A stretch of 26,217 nt of DNA from a virus, in the IMG/VR virus record IMGVR_UViG_3300039106_000633, positions 462-26,678 of that record; one strand, given 5' to 3'. The notes beneath the pieces are model-generated. The model ran no database searches and had not been told where the DNA came from. It saw nothing but the letters and a program-made list of their open reading frames with translations. The translations under genes were made by a program, and so were the position numbers. Positions 14,422 to 21,677 of the stretch are shown here, piece after piece (positions within the stretch are counted from its first letter, which is position 1; each line of letters starts with the position of its first letter).

Positions 14422-16185
14422 TTATGCTTCTATGTAAGTTTTGCTTACTTTAACAGCAGTGTCTGCTGTAGTACCAGTAACCTGTAGAAGAACGTTTCCT
14501 CCGCTATATACAGCATTAGTTGTTCCAAGAACAGCATTACTAATTACATCAGCATATTCTGTTAGATAAACATTGTTTGATCCATCAATTGTAACTAGAA
14601 CTTCAATTACTTCAATATCTAAACCCTTTTTCATTTGTACTAGATATTTAGCACTTGAATATGTTGATGCTGACCATGTATCAATTGTTGTTGCTGAATC
14701 GGATGCGGTAGCAAGAGCAGTTCCAATAAGAGCATCTGGAAGTGCAATACTTGTAGCACTAGCAGCACCAAGTACTGGAGTAACAAGGGTTGGAGTATTA
14801 GCAAATACTAATGCACCTGACCCTGTTTCATCAGATATTACTCCAGCAAGTTCTGAAGAAGATGTTGCAGCAAGTGCAGAGATCTTACTTGATGTATAAA
14901 TACCGTTTGTTACTGTTGCAGCATTTCCAGTATATTCTGTTGCTGATAAAACTTGGGTTCCATTTACTTTCAATACCTTGCCAGAAGCAAGATCAATATT
15001 TTCAGAAGATGTCCAAGAATCAGTTGCATCTACCCAGTTAAGTGTCTTATCTGTAGCACCCTTGAGAGTGATACCTCCACCATCTGCACCTGCATCAGTT
15101 GGAGTTGCTACTGAACCAAGTGTAAGGTTCTTGTCATCAACTGTGATTTCTGTTGAGTTAATTGTAGTTGTTGTACCATTAACTGTTAGGTCCCCTGAAA
15201 GAACCAAAGATGTACCAGTTGCAGCACCAATATTTGGTGTTACAAGTGTTGGGGTATTAGCAAAAACAAGTGCACCAGTACCAGTCTCATCTGAAATTAC
15301 TCCAGCGAGTTCTGATGAAGAAGTTGAAGCAAAAGCATTTAACTTGTTATTTGTAAGAGCAACAGTACCTGTAGCATCTGGCAAAGTAATTGTGCGGTCT
15401 TCTGTAGGGTTTGTTACTGTAAGAGTTGTCTCATTAGCATCTGCAGATGAACCTTCAAATACTACGCTTGAGTCATTAAGAGTAAGACCAGTTACTACTG
15501 GGCTTGTAAGTGTCTTATTTGTAAGTGTCTGTGTATTTGTTGTTCCAACTACCGCACCAGTTGCACCGTGTGTTTCTGTAAGTCCTGCATGTGTTGACAC
15601 ATAACCTGAAGCAGTTGATTCTGCTGCAGTCTGTGCTGCTGCTGCTGCACCATATGCATCGTATGTATTTGCAGTTACAGAAATTGCACCAGTTGAATCT
15701 GTGTATGTAAGACCAGTTCCAACATTGTTACCAATTGCGTCCTGTGCTCTTTCATCTGTAAAGTATTTATTTGTTGATCCTTCTGAAAGGCCATCAGTGT
15801 TTGATGGAATATCAGTTGTTAGTGCTACTGTTCCACTTGCATTAGGAAGTGTAATTGTTCTGTCTGCAGTAGGATCGGTTACTTGAAGCGTTGTCTCGTA
15901 ATCATCTGCTGTTGCACCTTCAAATGTAATGCTTGAAGCAAATTCACCAACTGCTGCTGGGGCTGCCCACTTTACTCCATTTGTTGCATTTGAGTCTGCA
16001 GTGAGTACGTAGTTATCTGTTCCAACTGCAAGACGAGTTACTGCATCTGCACCAGAGGCGACTAGTAAATCACCTTTAGCATCTACTAATGCTTCTGTTA
16101 ATATATCATGTGAGTTAACGGTTGCAGTTGATCCTTCAACTACGAGTCCCGCTTTTACTCTAAAGTCTTTTGTTACGGTTGCCAT
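14422..16185 (-). CDS. Modular tail fibre protein (587 residues)
   Basis: Starts MATVTKDFRVKAGLVVEGSTATVN, then LVDAKGDLLVASGADAVTRLAVGTDNYVLTADS, a fibre motif also found in the 191-residue protein at 23079-23654. Two ITFEGATADDYETTLQVTDPTADRTITLP type modules follow, with NKTLTSPVVTGL linkers, two ASTSSSELAGVISDETG repeats and one GDLTVNGTTTTINSTEITVDDKNLTLG module closely similar to that in the 488-residue fibre. The final 100 residues (STYSSAKYLVQMKKGLDIEVIEVLVTIDG) form a distinct end domain resembling the 148-residue protein just upstream. Such repeats are known from fibres of aquatic phages. The AAGGAGAT ribosome site fixes the start. The likely role is host-surface contact. Confidence 0.82.
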   Translation of the reverse strand: MATVTKDFRVKAGLVVEGSTATVNSHDILTEALVDAKGDLLVASGADAVTRLAVGTDNYVLTADSNATNGVKWAAPAAVGEFASSITFEGATADDYETTLQVTDPTADRTITLPNASGTVALTTDIPSNTDGLSEGSTNKYFTDERAQDAIGNNVGTGLTYTDSTGAISVTANTYDAYGAAAAAQTAAESTASGYVSTHAGLTETHGATGAVVGTTNTQTLTNKTLTSPVVTGLTLNDSSVVFEGSSADANETTLTVTNPTEDRTITLPDATGTVALTNNKLNAFASTSSSELAGVISDETGTGALVFANTPTLVTPNIGAATGTSLVLSGDLTVNGTTTTINSTEITVDDKNLTLGSVATPTDAGADGGGITLKGATDKTLNWVDATDSWTSSENIDLASGKVLKVNGTQVLSATEYTGNAATVTNGIYTSSKISALAATSSSELAGVISDETGSGALVFANTPTLVTPVLGAASATSIALPDALIGTALATASDSATTIDTWSASTYSSAKYLVQMKKGLDIEVIEVLVTIDGSNNVYLTEYADVISNAVLGTTNAVYSGGNVLLQVTGTTADTAVKVSKTYIEA

Positions 16186-16200
16186 CTTTTATCTCCTTGG

Positions 16201-16647
16201 TTAAGCCTTTAATCCCATACGCATATAGCGTAGAGTTATAGGGGTTTGTCCACCCACAGGAACAACAGTTAATGAAACTGTGTCTCCAGCCCTTGAAACT
16301 GAGATGGTGCCAATATTCCCATCATTATCTATCGTTGCATATTCACTGACAGAAATATCTGTTCCGTCAACCAATATGGTCATTTCTGTAGCGTAAAATT
16401 TATTTGCGCCTCCAGAAGTCTTTTTTAATGAGATCATATATTTCATTGATCTCCACTCGCTTGCTGTAAAATTATCAAATATGGTTGAATTCTCAATACC
16501 ATTTATTGTTAACTCATTATTTCCATAACTTCCTAAGTCTGTTGCTTGTGCGGAAGCGGTATCAATTAAATCTTCATAATTTTCCTGGGTTGGTCTATCT
16601 CCAGTTTGAAATAATGCCTTAACAGATGAGAGTGATATTTTAGCCAT
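16201..16647 (-). CDS. Small fibre/baseplate-like protein
   Basis: A 148-residue protein. Residues 1-40 (LSSVKALFQTGDRPTQENYEDLID) are a motif seen at the starts of phage fibre or needle-like proteins. The rest (EWRSMKYMISLKKTSGGANKFYATEMTILVDGTDISVSEYATI) is a beta domain closely related to the C-terminal domain of the 587-residue fibre that follows. No membrane segment is present. The ATG is six bases after TGATATAAT, which would make the mRNA leaderless, and no Shine-Dalgarno is present. It is probably a fibre tip or a separately made version of the fibre end domain. Confidence 0.8.
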   Translation of the reverse strand: MAKISLSSVKALFQTGDRPTQENYEDLIDTASAQATDLGSYGNNELTINGIENSTIFDNFTASEWRSMKYMISLKKTSGGANKFYATEMTILVDGTDISVSEYATIDNDGNIGTISVSRAGDTVSLTVVPVGGQTPITLRYMRMGLKA

Positions 16648-16653
16648 GTCGCA

Positions 16654-16662
16654 ATTATATCA
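16654..16662 (-). promoter_or_regulatory. Extended -10 promoter giving a leaderless mRNA
   Basis: The minus strand reads TGATATAAT followed by six bases and ATG. That spacing puts the RNA start at the A of the start codon. Confidence 0.6.
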
Positions 16663-16667
16663 TGATA

Positions 16668-16889
16668 TTAAAGAATATAATTATTAATACCGATTATTTG
16701 AAGTGGAATTGCTGGAACTCCAGAATATGATGTTGGTATTCCAATTGTGGAAAATCTAACTCTAAAAGGCAATAACTCAGTAATTTTAACTGCATTTTTT
16801 ATAGAAATTATTGTTGTAACTGGATAGTCTATATCTTTAACTATTTTTGTTTTTTGTAGTTCATCGTCAATTATTACTGCTAAAGCCAT
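16668..16889 (-). CDS. Short unknown structural-region protein
   Basis: A 73-residue protein with no recognised family. It starts MALAVIIDDELQKTKIVKDI, and the rest is beta-like with regular hydrophobic spacing (YPVTTIISIKNAVKITELLPFRVRF), but there is no signal peptide or clear membrane helix. Its ATG overlaps the stop of the upstream gene (TAATG), so it is translated by coupling. Its place among fibre and Ig-like proteins suggests a small virion part or assembly factor, which is inference only. Confidence 0.65.
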   Translation of the reverse strand: MALAVIIDDELQKTKIVKDIDYPVTTIISIKNAVKITELLPFRVRFSTIGIPTSYSGVPAIPLQIIGINNYIL

Positions 16890-17299
16890 TATGACTCACT
16901 ATTTGTTACGTCTTCAATAATAATCATTGTTCCACGAGCAACTGTCCAAACCCTACTTTCATCGCTTAACTCAATATCAAAAATATCTCCAGTCTCCAAT
17001 AAAACAGAATCAGTATCAGATAGGGAAACCGTAAACTCTCCAGCATCATCAATTTCTGTTGGGGATGGAGTAAGGGTAACTATTAATTCTGCATCATCTG
17101 TAAAATCTCCAGGCTCAGTATTTGGACGTTTAATTTCCATATCAATAGTCCAGTCTTCGATTACCAATGGCTCTTTGTTATCATCTGTTACATATACTCT
17201 AAATGATGCAGTGTCTCCTCTAACTACCGTCCAAGTTACAGTTGGTGGAACTAAACCAACTAAATAAGAATTTTGTTGTTGTGATCTAAGAGTTGCCAT
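16889..17299 (-). CDS. Ig-like/BppU-type baseplate protein
   Basis: A 136-residue protein starting MATLRSQQQNSYLVGLVPP. The longer reading from TTG at 17329 is less likely, because this ATG overlaps the upstream stop as TAATG, exactly as the next gene does. The core TWTVVRGDTASFRVYVTDDN is shared with the proteins at 25536-25937 (QWTVVRGDSATLKVEFFEDD) and 24325-24684 (YYRGDTNQFVLRPKNADG), defining a small family with an Ig-like fold similar to the N-terminal region of BppU-like baseplate proteins. The remaining sequence alternates charged and hydrophobic strands and ends in a polar tail. The likely role is a baseplate or fibre connector. Confidence 0.72.
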   Translation of the reverse strand: MATLRSQQQNSYLVGLVPPTVTWTVVRGDTASFRVYVTDDNKEPLVIEDWTIDMEIKRPNTEPGDFTDDAELIVTLTPSPTEIDDAGEFTVSLSDTDSVLLETGDIFDIELSDESRVWTVARGTMIIIEDVTNSES

Positions 17300-17820
17300 T
17301 ATGATAATCCCGCTTTCAGTGATCCCCAAGTGCCATTGCCCCTTGGTGGTATGACAAGTATAATGCCTGTTGTTGAATCAGATTTTAAAACTACTCCTGT
17401 AATTGCTAAACCACCTATTGGTTGTGTATCTGTTAATCCTCCAGATGATCCTACATAAAGAATATCTCCAGCAGTATAAGAAGATGTATTTACTCCAGTA
17501 AAAATACCAGAGATAACAACTACGCCATCACTACCATTTGTAATTGCTGTTGTTGCTAATCCTATTATGGGAAATGTTGAAATATCTGTTGCTAAAGATT
17601 TTGCTACAGTAGTTTTAGTAGAAAATCCAGTAACATAAACTGGATCGGCTTTTGCAATAGTTACACCACTATTATTTCTAACTTCATGAGTAAAATATGG
17701 CAAGCCTAAACTTGGTAATACCTGCTCAATTCGTTCTGCCAGAGCCTGGAAATCACCTGCAACATCAACTGGTGATGAGTCTGTAGGATACGGTAAATCA
17801 TATATTGCGGTTTCTGCCAT
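17299..17820 (-). CDS. Fibre-like protein with capsid-decoration-like repeat
   Basis: A 173-residue protein. The first part (YDLPYPTDSSPVDVAGDFQALAERIEQVL) is the YxLPYP..SD.vDV..D...LA..IE motif at the N-terminus of many phage tail-fibre or 'minor tail' proteins. The second (VRNNSGVTIAKADPVYVTG, then ISGIFTGVNTSSYTAGDILYVGSSGGLT) resembles beta modules found in virion fibres. It ends GNGTWGSLKAGLS, a common fibre terminus. TGGTATAAT lies nine bases before its ATG, so the mRNA may be nearly leaderless. It is the first gene of a four-gene block with overlapping stops and starts. Confidence 0.78.
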   Translation of the reverse strand: MAETAIYDLPYPTDSSPVDVAGDFQALAERIEQVLPSLGLPYFTHEVRNNSGVTIAKADPVYVTGFSTKTTVAKSLATDISTFPIIGLATTAITNGSDGVVVISGIFTGVNTSSYTAGDILYVGSSGGLTDTQPIGGLAITGVVLKSDSTTGIILVIPPRGNGTWGSLKAGLS

Positions 17821-17829
17821 AAGATAATT

Positions 17830-17838
17830 ATTATACCA
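17830..17838 (-). promoter_or_regulatory. Extended -10 promoter TGGTATAAT, near-leaderless
   Basis: TGGTATAAT on the minus strand with nine bases to the ATG at 17820. It is divergent from the plus-strand lysozyme promoter, the two -10 elements being about 75 bp apart. Confidence 0.6.
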
Positions 17839-17884
17839 CTTTCAAGCATGGTATTTATAATAAAATAAAAAATACTATCTAAAC

Positions 17885-17914
17885 TTGCTTTTTAATCCAA
17901 ATTCGTGCTACAAT
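17885..17914 (+). promoter_or_regulatory. Full sigma-70-type promoter for the lysozyme-like gene
   Basis: TTGCTT (17885-17890), an 18-bp spacer, then TACAAT (17909-17914) with an extended TGC directly before it. Unlike the minus-strand promoters it has both boxes. It predicts an RNA start near 17921. Confidence 0.75.
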
Positions 17915-17922
17915 TAATACAA

Positions 17923-17940
17923 TGCTACCGAAAGGTAGCA
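17923..17940 (+). promoter_or_regulatory. 5'-end GAAA-tetraloop hairpin in the lysozyme leader
   Basis: TGCTACC-GAAA-GGTAGCA: a perfect 7-bp stem capped by a GNRA tetraloop, starting about two bases from the predicted RNA 5' end. It is followed after 10 bases by an ideal AGGAGGT (17951-17957) seven bases before the ATG. A 5'-end hairpin of this kind can protect mRNA from decay. Confidence 0.6.
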
Positions 17941-17964
17941 ATTTGGCTCTAGGAGGTAATTTCA

Positions 17965-18510
17965 ATGAGAGACAAGAATAAAGCAGTATGGTTAGGTTTG
18001 ATAGCATTGGTTGGGCTTTTTGCACCATTTTTAAATGCCGCTAATGCTCTTGAAACTAAAACTCTAATTACTGCATCAGTAGCAGCCGAACCCCCTAAAG
18101 GGGTTTTTTTGGTTTCTAGGGTAAAAACATTAGAGAGTTATGAAAATGCTCATTCTTTAAACGATGGGCAGTTGGTTGACCTTTTAAAGGCGGTAGGGTT
18201 CAAAGGAGTTGCTTTACGATCTGCATGTGCAGTTGCCAAAGCAGAGTCTAATGGTAGACCATTTGCTTTTAATGGCAACGCTAGTACTGGAGATTCATCA
18301 TATGGGGTTTTTCAAATCAACATGATGGGTCAGTTAGGTCCAGATCGCAGAGAAAAGTTTGACCTAGATTCAAACTCTGAGTTGTTTAACCCAGTAATTA
18401 ATGCACAAGTGGCGCACTATATGACCAAGGGCGGAAAAGACTGGTCATCATGGAGTTCTGTAAATGGAGCACGGTATCAAGAATGGTACAACAAATATCC
18501 ATGTAAGTAG
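17965..18510 (+). CDS. Secreted lysozyme/transglycosylase-like protein
   Basis: A 181-residue protein and the only plus-strand gene. Residues 1-29 form a signal peptide (basic MRDKNK, hydrophobic core, likely cut after ANA). A short Pro/Val-rich linker and helix lead to a lysozyme-fold domain from about residue 85: CAVAKAESNGRPFAFN with the probable catalytic Glu, DSSYGVFQINM (the S-GlfQIN motif of SLT/lysozyme-like enzymes), and VINAQVAHYMTKGGKDWSSWS, ending in KYPCK. It would cut peptidoglycan outside the membrane, either as an exported endolysin or as a host-surface factor. Promoter, leader hairpin, strong ribosome site and terminator make it a self-contained unit inserted among fibre genes. 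A terminator-like hairpin lies inside the coding sequence. Confidence 0.88.
   Translation: MRDKNKAVWLGLIALVGLFAPFLNAANALETKTLITASVAAEPPKGVFLVSRVKTLESYENAHSLNDGQLVDLLKAVGFKGVALRSACAVAKAESNGRPFAFNGNASTGDSSYGVFQINMMGQLGPDRREKFDLDSNSELFNPVINAQVAHYMTKGGKDWSSWSSVNGARYQEWYNKYPCK
18089..18110 (+). promoter_or_regulatory. Terminator-like hairpin inside the lysozyme coding sequence
   Basis: AACCCC-CTAAA-GGGGTT followed directly by five more T, covering codons 42-49 just after the signal peptide. It uses CCC and GGG codons, which look rare among neighbouring genes. It could act as an attenuator relieved by ribosomes. Confidence 0.5.
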
Positions 18511-18528
18511 GATAAAATTAAATAAAAT

Positions 18529-18564
18529 ACCCCCTTGGACTTTATCCTTGGGGGTTTATTTATT
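18529..18564. terminator. Bidirectional terminator between lysozyme and Kelch-like gene
   Basis: ACCCCC and GGGGGT arms with inner GG/CC pairs around a seven-base loop and a 2x2 T-T mismatch. T-rich tracts follow on both strands. It lies between convergent genes ending at 18510 and 18587. Confidence 0.8.
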
Positions 18565-18586
18565 GGGGTTGTTTATTAAGGCTTTA

Positions 18587-19546
18587 TTATCCTAATCCGC
18601 CATGGCTATTTGAAAGTGCTGCAATACCATATTTTGGAGCAGTCAAATCACCAAAGTCTGTTGCGTTACCTGTTGTAGCAATTGTTACATAATCAATTGT
18701 ATTTCTTACAACTGATCCAGCACTCGCTCCGCCAAAAAATAATCCCCTAGTTGGTGAAGAAGATGCTCCAAGATATCTACGTGTAACTGATAAGTCTCCA
18801 AAGTCTGTAGCATTTCCTGTAGTTGCTATAGTAATATAGTCAATAACATTTTGAAAAGCACTAGAATTTGTCCCACCACCAAATAAACCCCTAGTTGATG
18901 ATGAACAGGCAGCAGATCCACTTCTAGCAACAGTTATATCTCCAAAATCTGTTGAATTTCCTGTAGTTGCTATAGTTATATATTCAATAATATTTGAATA
19001 ACTAGTTGTATAGTAAACTCCAGCGATTCCCCTAGTTGGTGAAGAAAGTGCTACTGTTGCAGCGTTAGTCGATAAAGTTCCAAAAGATTGTGCATTTCCA
19101 GTGGTGGCTATTGTAACGTATGAAATTGTATTTATTGGAGAACCTGATGTGGTTCCACCAAAAAAAATACCCCTAGTTGGTGATGAACAGGCACCACTCT
19201 CTGATGACGCACTGAGTAGATCACCAAAATCTGTGGCATTTCCTGTAGTTGTTATTGTTACATAGTCTATAACATTTTGCCAAACACTGCTTATGTTAAT
19301 TCCACCAGCAAATAAACCTCTAGTTGATGAAGCACAGGCCCTTGCGCTATATCTCCCAATAGTTAAATCTCCAAAATTAGCAGCATCTCCAGTTGTATTA
19401 ATTGCTAAATAATCTATATTGCTATAAACATATGGAGCAGTATTATCAGTAAAACTAGATATTACCGCTCTAGGTGGAAAATAAGCCTCATTTCCAACTA
19501 AAAAACTACGTCTTGTAGATCCTGTTTTAAAACTAGATAGTCCCAA
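18587..19546 (-). CDS. Kelch-like repeat adhesin, paralogue C
   Basis: A 319-residue protein with six copies of a roughly 47-residue unit of the form S-TRG-F-GG ... IDYITIATTGNATDFGDL. The N-terminal SSFKTGSTRRSFLVGNEAYFPP corresponds to the starts of the two paralogues at 20685-21644 and 21678-22631. The end (IAALSNSHGGLG) appears to close the ring. The repeat number and spacing suggest a six-bladed propeller. Such repeats occur in fibre-linked proteins of aquatic phages. No enzymatic residues are seen. The start is TTG, because no upstream ATG fits the gap after the preceding stop. The third repeat is degenerate (IAGVYYTTSY in place of FGG). The likely role is binding to a surface ligand. 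Confidence 0.8.
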   Translation of the reverse strand: MGLSSFKTGSTRRSFLVGNEAYFPPRAVISSFTDNTAPYVYSNIDYLAINTTGDAANFGDLTIGRYSARACASSTRGLFAGGINISSVWQNVIDYVTITTTGNATDFGDLLSASSESGACSSPTRGIFFGGTTSGSPINTISYVTIATTGNAQSFGTLSTNAATVALSSPTRGIAGVYYTTSYSNIIEYITIATTGNSTDFGDITVARSGSAACSSSTRGLFGGGTNSSAFQNVIDYITIATTGNATDFGDLSVTRRYLGASSSPTRGLFFGGASAGSVVRNTIDYVTIATTGNATDFGDLTAPKYGIAALSNSHGGLG

Positions 19547-19550
19547 CTTA

Positions 19551-19826
19551 TTATTCCAATCTACTCCAAATAGATGATATCACATTATTTAATGGAATTT
19601 CTTCTTTTGTATCTGGATTAATAAATATAAAACCACTTTCTTCTACATATTGTAAAAGTTCTGCTTCGTTAGCATATCCTACTTCTGGTGCATTGTCTGT
19701 GGCTATTCCTATTAAATCATGGTCTTGAGGCGAAGGATTTCCATTATATTTTGTTAGATATCCACCATCAATAATATATTCTGGAATAGTGCCATCAGAA
19801 TTTAAAGTATACTTAATTATTTTCAT
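19551..19826 (-). CDS. Small acidic protein next to the adhesins
   Basis: From ATG at 19826 the protein is 91 residues (MKIIKYTLNSDGTIPEYIIDGGYL). A reading from TTG at 19832 adds two residues. Its start overlaps the end of the upstream helical protein by 14 bases. The sequence is acidic and soluble, with a central DHDLIGIATDNAPE and a C-terminal helix (ELLQYVEESGFIFINPDTKEE). The first part resembles short proteins that accompany fibre genes in marine and freshwater phages. The function is unknown. The fixed gene order with adhesin and helical partner suggests an assembly or chaperone role. Confidence 0.72.
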   Translation of the reverse strand: MKIIKYTLNSDGTIPEYIIDGGYLTKYNGNPSPQDHDLIGIATDNAPEVGYANEAELLQYVEESGFIFINPDTKEEIPLNNVISSIWSRLE

Positions 19827-20661
19827 TTTCAATTTCCTTTATTAGTGATTTTTTATCAAGTGGAATAAACCCACGAAGTTTTGCAAAATCTGTTCCACTC
19901 TGAGAAAATTTATCAGCACAGGCTTCTAACCAATTAATAGTCATTTCATGAGTTGGTATTTCTCCTCTAATAATCATTTCTTCTTCCATTTGCAAATAAG
20001 CAATAATTTCTGCCTGTGCTACTGCTCCATTAATTCCCATATCAAAAAGATAAATATGATTTCCTTCATCAATTATTCCACCACGAGTACGAGAAGCAAT
20101 AAGTGCTTGCTTCATGGCAGTCATGACATGATGTCTAGATTCATTAATTTCATAGTCCTCTTCTGTAATTTCTTCTTTACCCAATTTCTCCATAAGGGCT
20201 TCATACTGGGTAGAAAAAAAACTTGCTTTACGTAATGCGCCCTTGATTGAATTTTCAATATTTGCCATCTGGGTATTAATCTCTACAATATCTACCCACA
20301 ATAAATCTTTTTCATAACCATCTTCAGCATTTTCATGCTCTAGAGTTTTTTTCTTTAATTCTATTTGTTTACGTCTTAATCCAACATACGACTCTTCTAA
20401 TGCCATTCTTGTACGTTCAAGAACTGCTAAGACGTGCTTTAAAGATCCCATAGTTGTTAACTCTGTTACATCTAAGGTAACATTTTTGAATTGTGATGCA
20501 GACTTATAAAAATTTTCTGAATCCCTGCGAACTAAAGGCAAATTTTTATTAATATGCTCTAGCATTTTATTATACTCAGGTGAAACCGCTAATTCTTTAC
20601 TTACTGCCTGTAACTCTATTTCCATAGAATTATCCTGTTTTATTTTTTCTATATCGCCCAC
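19813..20661 (-). CDS. Helical coiled-coil protein between adhesin genes
   Basis: A 282-residue protein that is almost wholly helical and charged: LEHINKNLPLVRRDSENFYKSASQF, LKHVLAVLERTRMALEESYVGLRRKQIELKKKTLEHEN (a long coiled coil, about residues 74-115), and a compact C-terminal half with ALIASRTRGG and MTINWLEACADKFSQSGTDFAKLRGFIPLDK. There is no membrane segment or known catalytic motif. It resembles proteins of unknown role found beside fibre genes in cyanophage-like viruses, recalled by pattern rather than search. It starts at GTG after a GGGGGAAA ribosome site. It may help fold or attach the Kelch-like adhesins on either side. Confidence 0.8.
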   Translation of the reverse strand: MGDIEKIKQDNSMEIELQAVSKELAVSPEYNKMLEHINKNLPLVRRDSENFYKSASQFKNVTLDVTELTTMGSLKHVLAVLERTRMALEESYVGLRRKQIELKKKTLEHENAEDGYEKDLLWVDIVEINTQMANIENSIKGALRKASFFSTQYEALMEKLGKEEITEEDYEINESRHHVMTAMKQALIASRTRGGIIDEGNHIYLFDMGINGAVAQAEIIAYLQMEEEMIIRGEIPTHEMTINWLEACADKFSQSGTDFAKLRGFIPLDKKSLIKEIENENN

Positions 20662-20684
20662 TATATTTTCCCCCTTATTATTTA

Positions 20685-21644
20685 TTACAATCCACCATGA
20701 TTATTAGAACATGCTCCCATTGCTGAGTTTGTTGCTGCTAAATCACCAAAGAATGTTGCATTTCCTGTAGTTGCTATAGTTACATATTCCATAGTAGTGA
20801 CTCTTCCTGGTATATCTTCAAATCCGCCAGCAACAACCGCTCTTACTGAAGACGAGCATGCTGCCAGAGATCTGCGAGCAACACTTAAATCTCCAAAGTC
20901 TGTTGCATTTCCTGTAGTTGCTATAGTGATGTAGTCTATAGTCTCATTTTCTGAACCAGTGGAGCCACCAAGAAATAAACCTCTAGTTGATGAAGAGCAT
21001 GATGATAGTTGATATCTGGCCAGACTTAAATCTCCAAAGTCTGTTACATTTCCTGTAGTTGCTATTGTAACGTACTCTATAACATTTATTACTGAACTGG
21101 TTAGTCCACCACCAATTACTCCCCTGGTTGTAGAAGAACATCCCGCTGGAGCGCTGCAGGCAACACTTGTATCGCCAAAATCTGTTGCATTTCCTGTAGT
21201 TGCTATAGTGATGTAGTCTATAACATTGGTTTTTCCGCCAGAACCATTAATTTCTCCTCCAACAAAAATACCTCTGGTTGATGAAGAGAGCGCTGCTGGG
21301 ATTGCCCTCAAGGCAGTTAAGTCTCCGAAGTCTGTTGCATTTCCTGTGGTAGCCATTGTAATGTAGTCTATAACATTTTGATATGTACTGCTAGCAAGAT
21401 TATATCCTCCACCAAAAATGCCCCTGGTAGAAGAAGAACAGCCTGCTAATCCATTTCTGGCAACAGATAGATTTCCAAAATTTGTTGTATTTCCTGTTGT
21501 TGCTATTTGTATATATTGCATAACAAGTCCACCACCGCCAGAACCTCCAGCGAAAATTCCTCTAGCAACGACTGGAATATATGCAGCATTTCCTACTAGC
21601 ATACTTCTACTCCTAGTGCCTAGTTTAAAACTTGTTACGGTCAC
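20685..21644 (-). CDS. Kelch-like repeat adhesin, paralogue B
   Basis: A 319-residue paralogue with six TTGNATDFGDLS type units and STRGIFGGG turns. It starts at GTG (MTVTSFKLGTRSRSMLVGNAAYIP) with an AGAAAGG ribosome site and ends ACSNNHGGL. The insertions between units (for example around GGEINGSGGKTN and GGSTGSENE) differ most from its paralogues, as expected for exposed loops, while the repeat cores are nearly constant in DNA as well as protein. The structure is probably a propeller, a virion surface protein that binds ligand. It is separated by only 33 bp from paralogue A. Confidence 0.8.
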   Translation of the reverse strand: MTVTSFKLGTRSRSMLVGNAAYIPVVARGIFAGGSGGGGLVMQYIQIATTGNTTNFGNLSVARNGLAGCSSSTRGIFGGGYNLASSTYQNVIDYITMATTGNATDFGDLTALRAIPAALSSSTRGIFVGGEINGSGGKTNVIDYITIATTGNATDFGDTSVACSAPAGCSSTTRGVIGGGLTSSVINVIEYVTIATTGNVTDFGDLSLARYQLSSCSSSTRGLFLGGSTGSENETIDYITIATTGNATDFGDLSVARRSLAACSSSVRAVVAGGFEDIPGRVTTMEYVTIATTGNATFFGDLAATNSAMGACSNNHGGL

Positions 21645-21677
21645 TTTATATACCTTTCTGATATAGTAATTTTATCA

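Noticed and set aside
14978-15604. 208-residue plus-strand ORF opposite the 587-residue fibre, and similar plus-strand ORFs at 12986-13354
   Set aside because: Low-complexity Val/Ser-rich translation caused by the repeats of the antisense fibre gene; no ribosome site or promoter.
17299-17329. TTG start at 17329 for the Ig-like gene
   Set aside because: The ATG at 17299 overlaps the previous stop in the TAATG pattern used elsewhere, and the ten extra residues are out of keeping with the paralogues.
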